In this document: in pieces, positions 8,498 to 15,702 of the stretch | How the letters are laid out: each line of letters opens with the position of its first letter | Numbering within the stretch: the first letter of the stretch is position 1 | IMG/VR virus record: IMGVR_UViG_3300005613_000175 | Location: 1-39,415 of that record | Strand: one strand, 5' to 3' | Length of the DNA: 39,415 nt | Source: a virus | The notes under the pieces: model-generated | Seen by the model: only the letters and a program-made list of their open reading frames with translations | Told to the model about the DNA's origin: nothing | Database searches by the model: none | Made by a program: the position numbers and the translations under genes

Positions 8498-9109
8498 ATG
8501 CCAGACCAAGGACATGGACAAGTTTGGAGATACCCTGGAAGCGGTAGCAATTATACTGAAATTGGAGCAACTGGAGTTGTAACTCTTTATGGCTCTGCTG
8601 ATGTTTATAGAACTAGACCCTATGTTTTTAATTTTTCAAATATCACAGCTCAAGGAAAACCAACTCTAGTCAATCGTGGTGTTTTCTTTGGTTTTAGCCT
8701 GCCAGTATATAATACTGATAATGAAGAGCTTTATGCTTGTAACTGTATTCCAATGGACTGGGACGGTGCTAGCGATATGACTTTATATGTCGGAGGCTGG
8801 ATTGATACAGCTAATACAAGTAAAAACTTTAAGCTTCAGGCTAGTTTTGAGCATTGGACAGCAGGGGATACTGTTCCTACAACAACAGTAGATGTGGAAG
8901 TAGAAACAGATACAGGCACAGCAGCCCAGTATAAATCATTTAAGATTGCATTTACTTATGATGCTGATGGGCAAGGTGTAGTTGCAGGAGATGCTGTTGG
9001 ATTTAGGCTTAGAAGGATAGCTGCTGCTTCTGATGAGATTACAGGCGAATTTGTAGTAGAAGGAGCGGTATTGCAGTACAAAACTAACAAGCTTGGCGGA
9101 AGCGTTTAA
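8498..9109 (+). CDS. Putative virion structural protein
   Basis: 203 aa, ATG behind AGAGGTG. Beta-rich, with no signal or membrane segment. It begins MPDQGHGQVWRYPGSGSN and has a long compact domain (residues about 45-195) with phrases such as FSLPVYNTDNEELYACN and AGDAVGFRLRR that look like a jelly-roll or carbohydrate-binding-type sandwich. I do not recognise the family. Its place between fibre genes and its 14-nt spacing to the next small gene make a tail or capsid appendage likely. Confidence 0.6.
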   Translation: MPDQGHGQVWRYPGSGSNYTEIGATGVVTLYGSADVYRTRPYVFNFSNITAQGKPTLVNRGVFFGFSLPVYNTDNEELYACNCIPMDWDGASDMTLYVGGWIDTANTSKNFKLQASFEHWTAGDTVPTTTVDVEVETDTGTAAQYKSFKIAFTYDADGQGVVAGDAVGFRLRRIAAASDEITGEFVVEGAVLQYKTNKLGGSV

Positions 9110-9123
9110 ATAAGGAGAGAATA

Positions 9124-9252
9124 ATGGCAAAGCAATGTCCTGGAGGCAAAATCAGATCAGGAGGTCAAGGCAAAGGCTATGGAACAGGGAAAGGCTCTGG
9201 TCCTAGGGGCAAGCCTTCACCTACTAGACGCGGTGGAAGAAGGGGGAGGTAA
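9124..9252 (+). CDS. Small Gly/Arg/Lys-rich basic protein
   Basis: 42 aa, ATG with AAGGAG 8 nt upstream. Nearly every residue is Gly, Lys, Arg, Ser, Pro or Gln, ending RRGGRRGR. Such small basic proteins in structural operons may bind DNA or RNA or be packaged with the genome; the role here is unknown. Its last codons contain the GGGGGAGG that serves as the ribosome site of the next gene (start 9256), so the two are translationally linked. Confidence 0.6.
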   Translation: MAKQCPGGKIRSGGQGKGYGTGKGSGPRGKPSPTRRGGRRGR

Positions 9253-9255
9253 GCT

Positions 9256-9900
9256 ATGGTAACGCAGAATAACTGGGGCAGCGATACAAATGTCCAAGTA
9301 GCTAAAGGCGGTACAGGGCAGACTACCTATACCAATGGGCAGCTCTTAATCGGCAACACGACTGGTAACACGCTGTCTAAGGCTACGCTGACGGAAGGTT
9401 CAGGAGTTACGATCACTAACGGAGCTGGTACGATTACGATTGCTGCTAGTGGTGGAACTCCTTCTGTTACAAGTGCTTTTTTAGCTTATTTAGCTACTAC
9501 AGTCACAAATGTAACTGGTCATGGAGCAGTATTTACATTAGGAACAACAACTGCTCTTACCGAAGTTTTTGATACTGGATCAGATTTTAATACGAATGGT
9601 ACTTATACAGCACCTTCTAATGGAAAGTATTTATTAACAGGTGGGTGTAATATAATTGATTATTCTGCTTCGGGTGCTGTTGTTTCAACAATAGTTACTT
9701 CAAACGGATCATATAAAGTATTTATAGGAGAATTTTCAAATCCTCCTTCTGTTGGTTGTGCTGGAAGTGTTTTTTGTGATATGGACACCTCTGATACAGC
9801 AACAATAACAGTGTCGGCAGCTGGACTAATTGGTAATACAGCAGATGTAAGCGGAACGGGAAGAGAGAGTTTTTTTTCTGGGTTAATATTATCTACGTAA
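9256..9900 (+). CDS. Tail fibre with C1q-like C-terminal domain
   Basis: 214 aa, ATG 4 nt after the preceding stop. The N-terminal 70 residues are one fibre repeat (AKGGTGQTTYTNGQLLIGN, then GVTITNGAGTITIAASG). The rest (SAFLAYLATTVTNVTG, TEVFDTGSDFN, YTAPSNGKYLLTG) fits the C1q/TNF-like trimeric beta-sandwich found at the tips of many phage fibres. It probably trimerises and contacts the host surface. The assignment is by pattern and was not searched. Confidence 0.7.
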   Translation: MVTQNNWGSDTNVQVAKGGTGQTTYTNGQLLIGNTTGNTLSKATLTEGSGVTITNGAGTITIAASGGTPSVTSAFLAYLATTVTNVTGHGAVFTLGTTTALTEVFDTGSDFNTNGTYTAPSNGKYLLTGGCNIIDYSASGAVVSTIVTSNGSYKVFIGEFSNPPSVGCAGSVFCDMDTSDTATITVSAAGLIGNTADVSGTGRESFFSGLILST

Positions 9901-9909
9901 GGAGAATTT

Positions 9910-10485
9910 ATGAAGGCTATAGGATCTAAAGGTTTTAAATTAAACGCACAGGACAAAAAAGCCTTTGAGCATTTTGTTTTAGTAAAACCGAAAAAATGGT
10001 GTGAGGACGCATTGTCGGGTATGCTGAATAAAGCAATTAAGACAATTTTAAGAGACTGGCTACCAAAATATAAAGAGACCAACGAAACTATCACTGCTAA
10101 TTTAGCACAGCTTATCCCTGCTATCGTGGCTATGGAAGGATTCAAGCCTTACAACTACATGACTGCTAACATGAAAAAAGCTAAAAGAAAAGACTCTAAC
10201 GCTAAAGACATTGAAATCTGGGATGATGGCTTTGACATTGAAGACTGGCAAGAAACCGCTTTAAAGGCTTTCTACGCTGATCCTGAGCAGCAGCTATATG
10301 ACTTTATGGAAAACAAGATAGCCTGCCGAAAAGAAGCCTTTGAGCGTGAATACGAGCCTAAGCTATATGCCGATCCAGAAGTCCAAGAGATTCCTAGAGA
10401 TGTGGACGATCTAATAGACCTAATAGCCAGCAAAGCAGACTACAAGAACCGAAAGCTAAGAGAAGCTGACAGAGAGACACTTTGA
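9910..10485 (+). CDS. Hypothetical protein ending the fibre cluster
   Basis: 191 aa, ATG behind AAGGAG, 9 nt after the C1q-type fibre. Charged and helical, unlike the fibres. It begins MKAIGSKGFKLNAQDKKAFE and ends with a segment containing ADPEVQEIPRDVDDLIDLI. Tail-fibre-linked phage proteins of this look exist, and a chaperone or assembly role is possible but not shown. It is the last plus-strand gene before the convergent minus-strand block; the next gene's stop abuts at 10486 and no strong terminator is visible. Confidence 0.6.
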   Translation: MKAIGSKGFKLNAQDKKAFEHFVLVKPKKWCEDALSGMLNKAIKTILRDWLPKYKETNETITANLAQLIPAIVAMEGFKPYNYMTANMKKAKRKDSNAKDIEIWDDGFDIEDWQETALKAFYADPEQQLYDFMENKIACRKEAFEREYEPKLYADPEVQEIPRDVDDLIDLIASKADYKNRKLREADRETL

Positions 10486-10752
10486 CTAGATCTCTTCGCT
10501 ATCGTCCTCTTCTTCGCCGGGTGGAAATCTTAGGTTGATGTTAAGCTCTTCATCTTCGTAAAGCTCTTGTTTCAATTCAGCAATAGCATTGTCTAAATCA
10601 TTAATTCGGTGTAATTGGATAGCGTTTTGCTCTCTGATCTCATTAATTAGTTCTTTATTGGCATGGCGGTTAGCGAAGTAAAAAGCAACTCCGAAGCCCA
10701 TAGCTACTGTTACAGCATAGAACACATCAAAAAAGTCTAAGTCTATAAACAT
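10486..10752 (-). CDS. Single-pass membrane protein with coiled coil (spanin-like candidate)
   Basis: 88 aa. An N-terminal hydrophobic segment (about residues 6-27, FFDVFYAVTVAMGFGVAFYF) is followed by a charged helix (NKELINEIREQNAIQLHRI, then AELKQELYED) and an acidic tail. This fits an inner-membrane anchor with periplasmic or cytoplasmic coiled coil, as in inner spanins or holin partners. SD TTAAGGAAAT overlaps the end of the preceding 41-aa membrane protein. No endolysin is recognised nearby, so a lysis role is only a suggestion. Confidence 0.6.
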   Translation of the reverse strand: MFIDLDFFDVFYAVTVAMGFGVAFYFANRHANKELINEIREQNAIQLHRINDLDNAIAELKQELYEDEELNINLRFPPGEEEDDSEEI

Positions 10753-10753
10753 T

Positions 10754-10879
10754 TTATTTCCTTAAGTTTAAGAATTTCTTTAATTTAAGCATAAAAAGGT
10801 CTCGGTTATCAGACTCCCAGAAATAGATACCTAGAACAAGTGTAACTAAGCCTAAGGCTACAGAAATAAAAGCAAACAT
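10754..10879 (-). CDS. Tiny membrane protein (holin-like candidate)
   Basis: 41 aa, ATG 10879 behind AAGGAGCG. One hydrophobic helix (MFAFISVALGLVTLVLGIYF) is followed by a basic tail (KLKKFLNLRK). It sits 1 nt before the 88-aa membrane protein and after the RusA gene. Size and topology fit a small holin or a regulator of a membrane partner; there is no direct proof. Confidence 0.55.
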   Translation of the reverse strand: MFAFISVALGLVTLVLGIYFWESDNRDLFMLKLKKFLNLRK

Positions 10880-10899
10880 GGATCGCTCCTTGGTTTTCT

Positions 10900-11316
10900 T
10901 TATATTTTCTTTATGCCATTTGTCGGATTTAAGTAAAATACTGTTTTACCTTCTAAAGCCCAAACCTTCTTAACCGAGACTTTCCAAATCAAGCGATCAT
11001 CTTCCCATAACACACCATTGAAGCTGTCAAACAAAAACTTCAATCCGTTATCTACATCAAATAGTTTTTCATGTGGTATCTCTTTACCGGCTTTAAGAGC
11101 TTCTCTGCGGTGTTTTGGAAGAGCTTTTGGCGTAGGCATATAAAATATCACTTTAACTTCAATAGGCTCTGTATAAGGCTTAAAACCCTCTGGAAGCTGT
11201 TCTTTGATGATAAGACGCATATTTCTTTTAACTTGGAAGAGAGGGTCGTACATGAAGTTCTTAGATATCCTAGCTCTTGTCTGTGGAATAGGCTTGCCTG
11301 GTATCTCAAATCGCAT
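10900..11316 (-). CDS. rusA: RusA-family Holliday junction resolvase
   Basis: 138 aa from ATG 11316 (an ATG at 11337 would add 7 residues but lacks a ribosome site and overlaps the upstream stop). Features of RusA: N-terminal FEIPGKPIPQTRARI strand and Arg-rich turn, the DVDN motif followed by LKFLFDSFNG, and the EDDRLI segment supplying further acidic residues of the active site. RusA cuts four-way junctions symmetrically. Phages use it to resolve recombination intermediates before packaging, which matches the ERF/YqaJ operon in this genome. It is the fifth gene of a tightly packed minus-strand run. Confidence 0.85.
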   Translation of the reverse strand: MRFEIPGKPIPQTRARISKNFMYDPLFQVKRNMRLIIKEQLPEGFKPYTEPIEVKVIFYMPTPKALPKHRREALKAGKEIPHEKLFDVDNGLKFLFDSFNGVLWEDDRLIWKVSVKKVWALEGKTVFYLNPTNGIKKI

Positions 11317-11317
11317 G

Positions 11318-11506
11318 CTACCACTCGAATTTTGCATTAATAATTACATCATTTATTTCTTCAATCTGGCTGGCTTTAACAGCCTTCTCTACTAACCGTT
11401 GCAAGTCTTCATTGGCTTTGCAGACTGGATAATTTTCGTTGGAGATGTACTCTTTTTTTGTAAAAGTGGCTGACTCGCCTTTGACTTTGATCGTTAAAGT
11501 GATCAT
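11318..11506 (-). CDS. Small hypothetical protein
   Basis: 62 aa, ATG behind AGGAG. It begins MITLTIKVKGESATFTKKEYI, a likely beta-strand start, then a charged helix containing LVEKAVKASQIEEIND. No recognised domain. Its stop TAG directly precedes the ATG chosen for the resolvase, suggesting translational coupling. Confidence 0.6.
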   Translation of the reverse strand: MITLTIKVKGESATFTKKEYISNENYPVCKANEDLQRLVEKAVKASQIEEINDVIINAKFEW

Positions 11507-11514
11507 AAAAACTC

Positions 11515-11931
11515 CTACTTGTTAAGATCGTCTGTATCTACAGGATACCTAAGATATCTCATGTTAAAAACCTTCTTTACTTGGTCATCATTAATGTAGC
11601 CTAAGAGCAGATCATTGGCTTGCATCTGCTCTTTTGTCTCCTCGTCTATGGAGTTACTCTTTCGACTTTTCTTCGCCAGCACATTTAGCTGGTACAGCAG
11701 GTTTTCTTTCTTCTTTAACTGTTTTTGCTGGAGGAGGGCTTTTTTTTTCCGTATCTCAACTTGCCATTTGTTCAGAAAAAGACTTAAGCCTTCTATGATA
11801 TCTTCTTCATCACGGTAGTATTTGCCACATTTGACAATCTTTTCAAAAGAATCAGCTAGATACTTATTAGGATTTGGCGGCTCTTTCTTATCTTTTTGAA
11901 TAGGTTCAGCAGGCTTGATTTTTTCAATCAT
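11515..11931 (-). CDS. Lys/Glu-rich helical hypothetical protein
   Basis: 138 aa. The N-terminus is Pro/Lys-rich (PAEPIQKDKKEPPNPNKYL) and the middle is a strongly charged helix (KWQVEIRKKKALLQQKQLKK) that may form a coiled coil. The start ATG overlaps the stop of the HTH gene upstream in an ATGA arrangement with GGGAG before it. The family is unknown. In position it belongs to the early/replication operon. Confidence 0.6.
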   Translation of the reverse strand: MIEKIKPAEPIQKDKKEPPNPNKYLADSFEKIVKCGKYYRDEEDIIEGLSLFLNKWQVEIRKKKALLQQKQLKKKENLLYQLNVLAKKSRKSNSIDEETKEQMQANDLLLGYINDDQVKKVFNMRYLRYPVDTDDLNK

Positions 11932-12125
11932 CCAGATCTCCCTCTTTGATGGATATTGGTATACTTAACATTTCTTTGCGTGCGCAGCCAGATAATATCA
12001 GCTGACTTTTGCAAGATAGGTTGCCCTTTGCAGGCACGGTAGATAACGTTATTGGATAATCCAGTGAATCTGGCAAACTCGAATGGAGTCATGCCGATAG
12101 AGTCTAGGTACTCTTGTAGTCTCAT
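11928..12125 (-). CDS. Small HTH (Cro/CI-type) DNA-binding protein
   Basis: 65 aa from ATG 12125 (GGGAG 9 nt upstream); ATG 12134 would add three residues but has no room for a ribosome site. The sequence MTPFEFARFTGLSNNVIYRACKGQ is a clear helix-turn-helix of the Cro/CI or MerR kind: helix, turn with G-L-S, recognition helix. It probably regulates an early or replication promoter. Unusually, its start region directly abuts the end of an IS200/IS605-type right end (12128-12131), so the transposon remnant forms its leader. Confidence 0.7.
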   Translation of the reverse strand: MRLQEYLDSIGMTPFEFARFTGLSNNVIYRACKGQPILQKSADIIWLRTQRNVKYTNIHQRGRSG

Positions 12126-12127
12126 AA

Positions 12128-12265
12128 TTGACATCTCCCACGGCTAAAGCCGATGGGATTCCTAATTCACAGAGAACAGCTTTGCAACAAATTATTGTTG
12201 CCGAGTCTTCCATTCTCTCCAAAGGCTTAACATCCCGTCAGCCCGACGGATAGACCTTAAAAGGT
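12128..12265 (-). mobile_element. Orphan IS200/IS605 right end, omega-RNA-like
   Basis: Read on the minus strand this has the hallmarks of the 3' end of a tnpB element. There is a block GATGTTAAGCCTTTGGAGAG, which resembles the tnpB stop-region/omega RNA junction and could encode a DVKPLE-type end. It is followed by an AGAGAA/TTCTCT stem enclosing a GCAACA/TGTTGC hairpin, then GAATCCCATCGGCTTTAGCC with its complementary CGTGGGAG arm, then TGTCAA at the boundary (12128-12134). CCGTC/GACGG (12235-12249) and ACCTT/AAGGT hairpins lie further in. No tnpA or tnpB coding sequence is present. I infer a remnant or a domesticated guide-like RNA. Confidence 0.55.
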
Positions 12266-12336
12266 AAAGTTTTTGTTTTATTCTATGTAAAACATTCTTT
12301 TAAGTAAACTAAAAACTTAAAACGTTTTTAAGCTAC

Positions 12337-12450
12337 CTATTTGCTGTTCTTCCATGTTAGGAAGGCAATCATACCAACCATGCAAAGAAAGGCTAAAATC
12401 AGCCCTCCAAAAGCAAAATACGAGCCTATTTCAGAACAGATCAGTTTCAG
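12337..12450 (-). CDS. Possible tiny membrane protein with non-ATG start
   Basis: This reading frame overlaps the end of 12431-12739 and ends TAG at 12337. It encodes a clear hydrophobic helix (YFAFGGLILAFLCMVGMIAF) plus a short polar tail (TWKNSK). No ATG, GTG or TTG precedes the helix. A CTG at 12448-12450 has GGAGG 6 nt upstream and is my tentative start (37 aa). Such overlapped membrane microproteins are common in phages, but the missing standard start lowers confidence. Confidence 0.3.
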   Translation of the reverse strand: MKLICSEIGSYFAFGGLILAFLCMVGMIAFLTWKNSK

Positions 12451-12739
12451 GTTCGGCCTCCAAGGCTGATGGTTGAAGGTTAACTAAGTATTGATCCAAA
12501 GCTTTTAGGGCTTCTTGAAAGATGAGAGGATTAAGTTTAGGTGTTCTCTCATAGATCGGCAGCCATTGCTCTCCACGCTTAACAGCTCCTAGAGACAGCC
12601 ATCTCTTGTCGCCTTTGACAAAGTAGCCTACCCCTCGGAAGATCTCGGATCTGGCAGCATCATGGGTAACCTTGATGTCAGCAAAGCCTTGCCTAAGGTT
12701 ACGCTCGTTAGGCTCATAGTTTAAGATTGTTACTTGCAT
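12431..12739 (-). CDS. Small hypothetical replication-operon protein
   Basis: 102 aa, ATG behind AGAGGACTAA. It starts MQVTILNYEPNERNLRQGFA and contains DIKVTHDAARSEIFRGVGYF followed by KRWLSLGAVKRGEQWLPIYE. The alternating strands and late helix recall small phage SpoVG-like or single-strand-binding-associated proteins; I cannot assign it. It lies 0 nt downstream of the primase-type zinc-finger gene, so it is very probably co-translated with replication genes. Confidence 0.6.
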   Translation of the reverse strand: MQVTILNYEPNERNLRQGFADIKVTHDAARSEIFRGVGYFVKGDKRWLSLGAVKRGEQWLPIYERTPKLNPLIFQEALKALDQYLVNLQPSALEAEPETDLF

Positions 12740-13153
12740 TTAGTCCTCTAAGATTGAATTTAAAAGTTTGTTAAGTTTATCTGCTTTTTCTTTTCTTCTA
12801 GTTTTTTCTTCAATACTTAGAAGCTCTTTATTTTTAGTTGAGCTTTCAGTAAATTCAAGCTTTACCCCAAACTTTTTGGCTAAAGTCTCAATAGCATCTA
12901 CAAAAGTCATTTTTTTATAAGTCATTAGAAACTCAATAGCATCACCAGAAGCTCCACACTCAAAGCAAAAATATTTATTATCAGTTATGATTAAGGAATA
13001 TTCATTTAGTTTATCATGAAAAGGTTCATGAAAGGGACAAGCATGAGTAAAAAACAAATGGCTCTTTTGATAATGAAGAATGTCATCAATAAGATCTGGC
13101 AAGTAAATGCTTTTTTGTAATTTTTCTAGGCTCTCTTTAGTAAATGTTTTCAT
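12740..13153 (-). CDS. Standalone DnaG-type (CHC2) zinc-finger protein
   Basis: 137 aa, ATG behind AAGGAG. Residues 36-75 are a primase zinc-binding domain: Cys39 and His42 (ACPFH), then Cys63 and Cys66 (FCFECGAS) followed by the GDAIEFLM signature that ends the CHC2 fold. Full DnaG primases continue into a TOPRIM RNA-polymerase domain; here the protein ends in a short charged helix and no TOPRIM gene is present in the window. It may recognise initiation sites for a host or separately encoded primase, or act as a regulator. It lies between helicase and a small gene in the replication operon. Confidence 0.75.
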   Translation of the reverse strand: MKTFTKESLEKLQKSIYLPDLIDDILHYQKSHLFFTHACPFHEPFHDKLNEYSLIITDNKYFCFECGASGDAIEFLMTYKKMTFVDAIETLAKKFGVKLEFTESSTKNKELLSIEEKTRRKEKADKLNKLLNSILED

Positions 13154-13167
13154 TCTTACTCCTTATT

Positions 13168-14742
13168 TTAATTTTTAAAAATATATTCATTAATTATATC
13201 AGCAGCTTGTCCTTTTGTAAGCTCGGAGATTCCTGCTTTAAATCTGTTTTTTTCTAACAAGCTTTTTTGTTTTGGGCTTATTAATTGCTGTCTCCATGGA
13301 GCATTTCTGTTTACCAAAATGAAATTGGAAAGATTCTTTTTAACATAAGCTTCTGCAATCCCATAAGCCATTTCAAAGTCTAAATTACATTCAAGTATAT
13401 CATTTTTAATCTCTTTATTAGTAGTCTTTACTAAGAAAAAACCATCTTCTTGTTTAATAATATTCACATCATATTTAACACCTTTAAGAGTCATATTTCC
13501 TGATTTTTCTTTATTCCATTGGAAGTCATTTGGGAAAAGATTAATTTTAACCAAGAAAGTTTTAAGATTTTTGTTCAGTTTAGGAGGAAGATCTGAAAGA
13601 ATTTGATTTTCTCTTTCTCTAGTGTTTTGTTCATCAAAATAGTCGGAAATTGTTCCAGTCTTATCATGCAAAAGTTTAGAAACAGATTGGACAGTTCTAT
13701 TAATGTCAGTAAAATCCATGACAAGACAATCAGTCTTGTTCGGATAAAGCCTAAGCCCTCTTCCGATCATTTGCTGAAAAGCACCAGCTGATTTAGTAGG
13801 TTTGGCAATAATAATAGAATTGACTGAAGGCTCATCAAATCCTTCGGTTAAAATTTGGCAGTTAGTTAATACTTGTATTTTATCATCTTTAAAATCTGAA
13901 AGAATTCGTTGCCTTTCTTCCGTTTTCATTCCTCCGTAAATAAATTGAGCTTTAAAACCTTTGTCTATAAAAGCAGATGCAAGATTTTGGGCATGATTAA
14001 CAGAAGTGCAAAAAGCAATAGTCTTACGATCTGAAGCTTCTTCTGTAAATTTATCTATAATATTTTCTATAAGCTCAGGACAATTCATCTTTTGGTCTAG
14101 TTTGTCTTCCGGAAAGTCATCTAAAATATGTTTATGTTTATTAGCTTCATTTTCAATGTCGGTAAAATCAAGATCGGATCTAATCTGCTTTGAAATAATA
14201 GGACATAAGAACTGAGAATTAATCATTGAAACTATGGACTTTTCAAAAGTAATCTCATCATAGATTTCAGCAAGTCCTTTCTTGTCAGAACGGAAGGCCG
14301 TAGCCGTAAAACCAACCAAAAGATCAGGATTAATTCTATTTAAGACTTTCCTCCAAGTATCAGCGGCACTATGATGACACTCATCAGCCACAATCAACTT
14401 AAAGCCTTTAGTAGAAAGTATTTCTAAAGACTTATTAGTTGAAGCCGATTGAACTGTAGCTACTAGAATATCGCTGTCATAATCTTTGTCTTTAGCATAA
14501 AGTAGTCCAATCTTTTTATCTTTATTGAAAAGCTTCATCTTACGAGCGGTTTGAAAGAGAAGTTCTTCAGTATGGGTCAAAACTAAAGTCTTAACACCAA
14601 AACGATTGATAAGTGAGCCAAAAATTACAGTCTTGCCTGATCCAGTCGGAAGAGATACAAGCAGATTTCTTTTGCCTTTAGCATAAGAATCTTTAATCTT
14701 TTGAATACAATCTTCTTGATAATGTCTAAGAGTTATCGGCAT
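13168..14742 (-). CDS. SF2 DEAD/DEAH-type helicase
   Basis: 524 aa from ATG 14742 (AAGGAG 5 nt upstream; the TTG further up lacks a site). RecA-like domain 1: LRHYQ Q-motif-like start, Walker A PTGSGKT (32-38), DECHH (120-124), FTATA (145-149). Domain 2: IAFCTSVNHAQ, NCQILTEGFDEPSV, and QMIGRGLR (motif VI arginine finger). This is the UvsW/RadD/type III restriction-like group of SF2 enzymes. In a phage replication operon it probably remodels forks or recombination intermediates rather than acting as the main replicative helicase, which the DnaC-like neighbour would load from the host. Confidence 0.85.
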   Translation of the reverse strand: MPITLRHYQEDCIQKIKDSYAKGKRNLLVSLPTGSGKTVIFGSLINRFGVKTLVLTHTEELLFQTARKMKLFNKDKKIGLLYAKDKDYDSDILVATVQSASTNKSLEILSTKGFKLIVADECHHSAADTWRKVLNRINPDLLVGFTATAFRSDKKGLAEIYDEITFEKSIVSMINSQFLCPIISKQIRSDLDFTDIENEANKHKHILDDFPEDKLDQKMNCPELIENIIDKFTEEASDRKTIAFCTSVNHAQNLASAFIDKGFKAQFIYGGMKTEERQRILSDFKDDKIQVLTNCQILTEGFDEPSVNSIIIAKPTKSAGAFQQMIGRGLRLYPNKTDCLVMDFTDINRTVQSVSKLLHDKTGTISDYFDEQNTRERENQILSDLPPKLNKNLKTFLVKINLFPNDFQWNKEKSGNMTLKGVKYDVNIIKQEDGFFLVKTTNKEIKNDILECNLDFEMAYGIAEAYVKKNLSNFILVNRNAPWRQQLISPKQKSLLEKNRFKAGISELTKGQAADIINEYIFKN

Positions 14743-14775
14743 TCTTACTCCTTCCAAGAGTTGGTTTTAAGCTTA

Positions 14776-15702
14776 CTAAACAAGCCTTTCTTTGTCTAAT
14801 CTCTTATCTTTTCCGGTGGCGTTTATAACTCTTCCTGAAAATAAGCGACTGGCTATCCTTTGACCTAAAACTTCTTTAAGCTCTTCTTTTAAGACATTTG
14901 AAGTAATGAAAGTAGGCTTTATCTCCGACCAGCGATAATCGATTAAGTCAAGCATGGTTTCTATCCTCCAGTCTGTAACTTTATTGCTTCCAAGATCATC
15001 AAGAATAAGATAATCAACTCTCTTCCAAACATTTAAGAGATTATAAATATGTCCATTGTCTTTCTGTTCAATATAGAGTTCTTCTAGAAAGCGTTTGATG
15101 TCTTTAGAGATAAAGTTTTTATTGAGATCATGTAGTTTTTTCATCAAAGCACAGCAGCAATAAGTCTTTCCTATCCCTGTACTTCCACAAAGGGTCAAAA
15201 AGGGAACAGCTCCACTGATCCAGTCATCAAAAGCTTTTCTTATCCCTTCCGGAGCGGACTTGAGATCAGCCGACTGAAAAATCTTACCGAAACCATACTC
15301 TGAAACATTAAAGGCTTTCTTTTCAAAGAGTGGATATTTAGCTTCTCTATCCTGCAAAGGCTTAATAAACTCTCCATCTTCAGAAGAAAACAGTTCCCAT
15401 GAGTAAAGTTTAAGGTCAGGATCTCCCAAGATTGTATAGCCTTCAGGCTCTCTGAAGATGTAGCCTATCCGCCCATTGTATTCAGGATATTTACAGTTTT
15501 GGACTTCATAAAGCTCAAGACCTATGCGATTGTATCTACCAAGATGTACAGCTTCAAAACTCGATTGTGAGGTCAGCTTCAGGCGCCTTCCATTGGTTGT
15601 CAGTAAAGTTATCCGGACTTTTTCTTTTGGGGCTTTGGCGTTGGTTTCTAAGCCATTTGAGCAAAGCCCTGTAGTGGTTTGAATATTGGTGGTTATTAGC
15701 AT
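14776..15702 (-). CDS. DnaC-like helicase loader (AAA+ ATPase)
   Basis: 308 aa from ATG 15702. The C-terminal 170 residues are an AAA+ domain: Walker A GSTGIGKT (173-180), Walker B YLILDDLG (231-238), KPTFITSN sensor strand and a basic C-terminal Arg pair (GQRIASRLFSGR). Helicase loaders of this type deliver host DnaB to the phage origin. The chosen start overlaps the upstream initiator gene by 149 nt in another frame; GGAGG lies 9 nt before it. No later ATG exists before the ATPase domain, so the alternative is a non-ATG start near 15550. The N-terminal 48 residues are therefore doubtful. Confidence 0.8.
   Translation of the reverse strand: MLITTNIQTTTGLCSNGLETNAKAPKEKVRITLLTTNGRRLKLTSQSSFEAVHLGRYNRIGLELYEVQNCKYPEYNGRIGYIFREPEGYTILGDPDLKLYSWELFSSEDGEFIKPLQDREAKYPLFEKKAFNVSEYGFGKIFQSADLKSAPEGIRKAFDDWISGAVPFLTLCGSTGIGKTYCCCALMKKLHDLNKNFISKDIKRFLEELYIEQKDNGHIYNLLNVWKRVDYLILDDLGSNKVTDWRIETMLDLIDYRWSEIKPTFITSNVLKEELKEVLGQRIASRLFSGRVINATGKDKRLDKERLV

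Noticed and set aside
462-10485. Diversity-generating retroelement acting on the fibres
   Set aside because: No reverse transcriptase and no template/variable repeat pair with adenine-biased changes was seen; the repeats are ordinary domain duplications.
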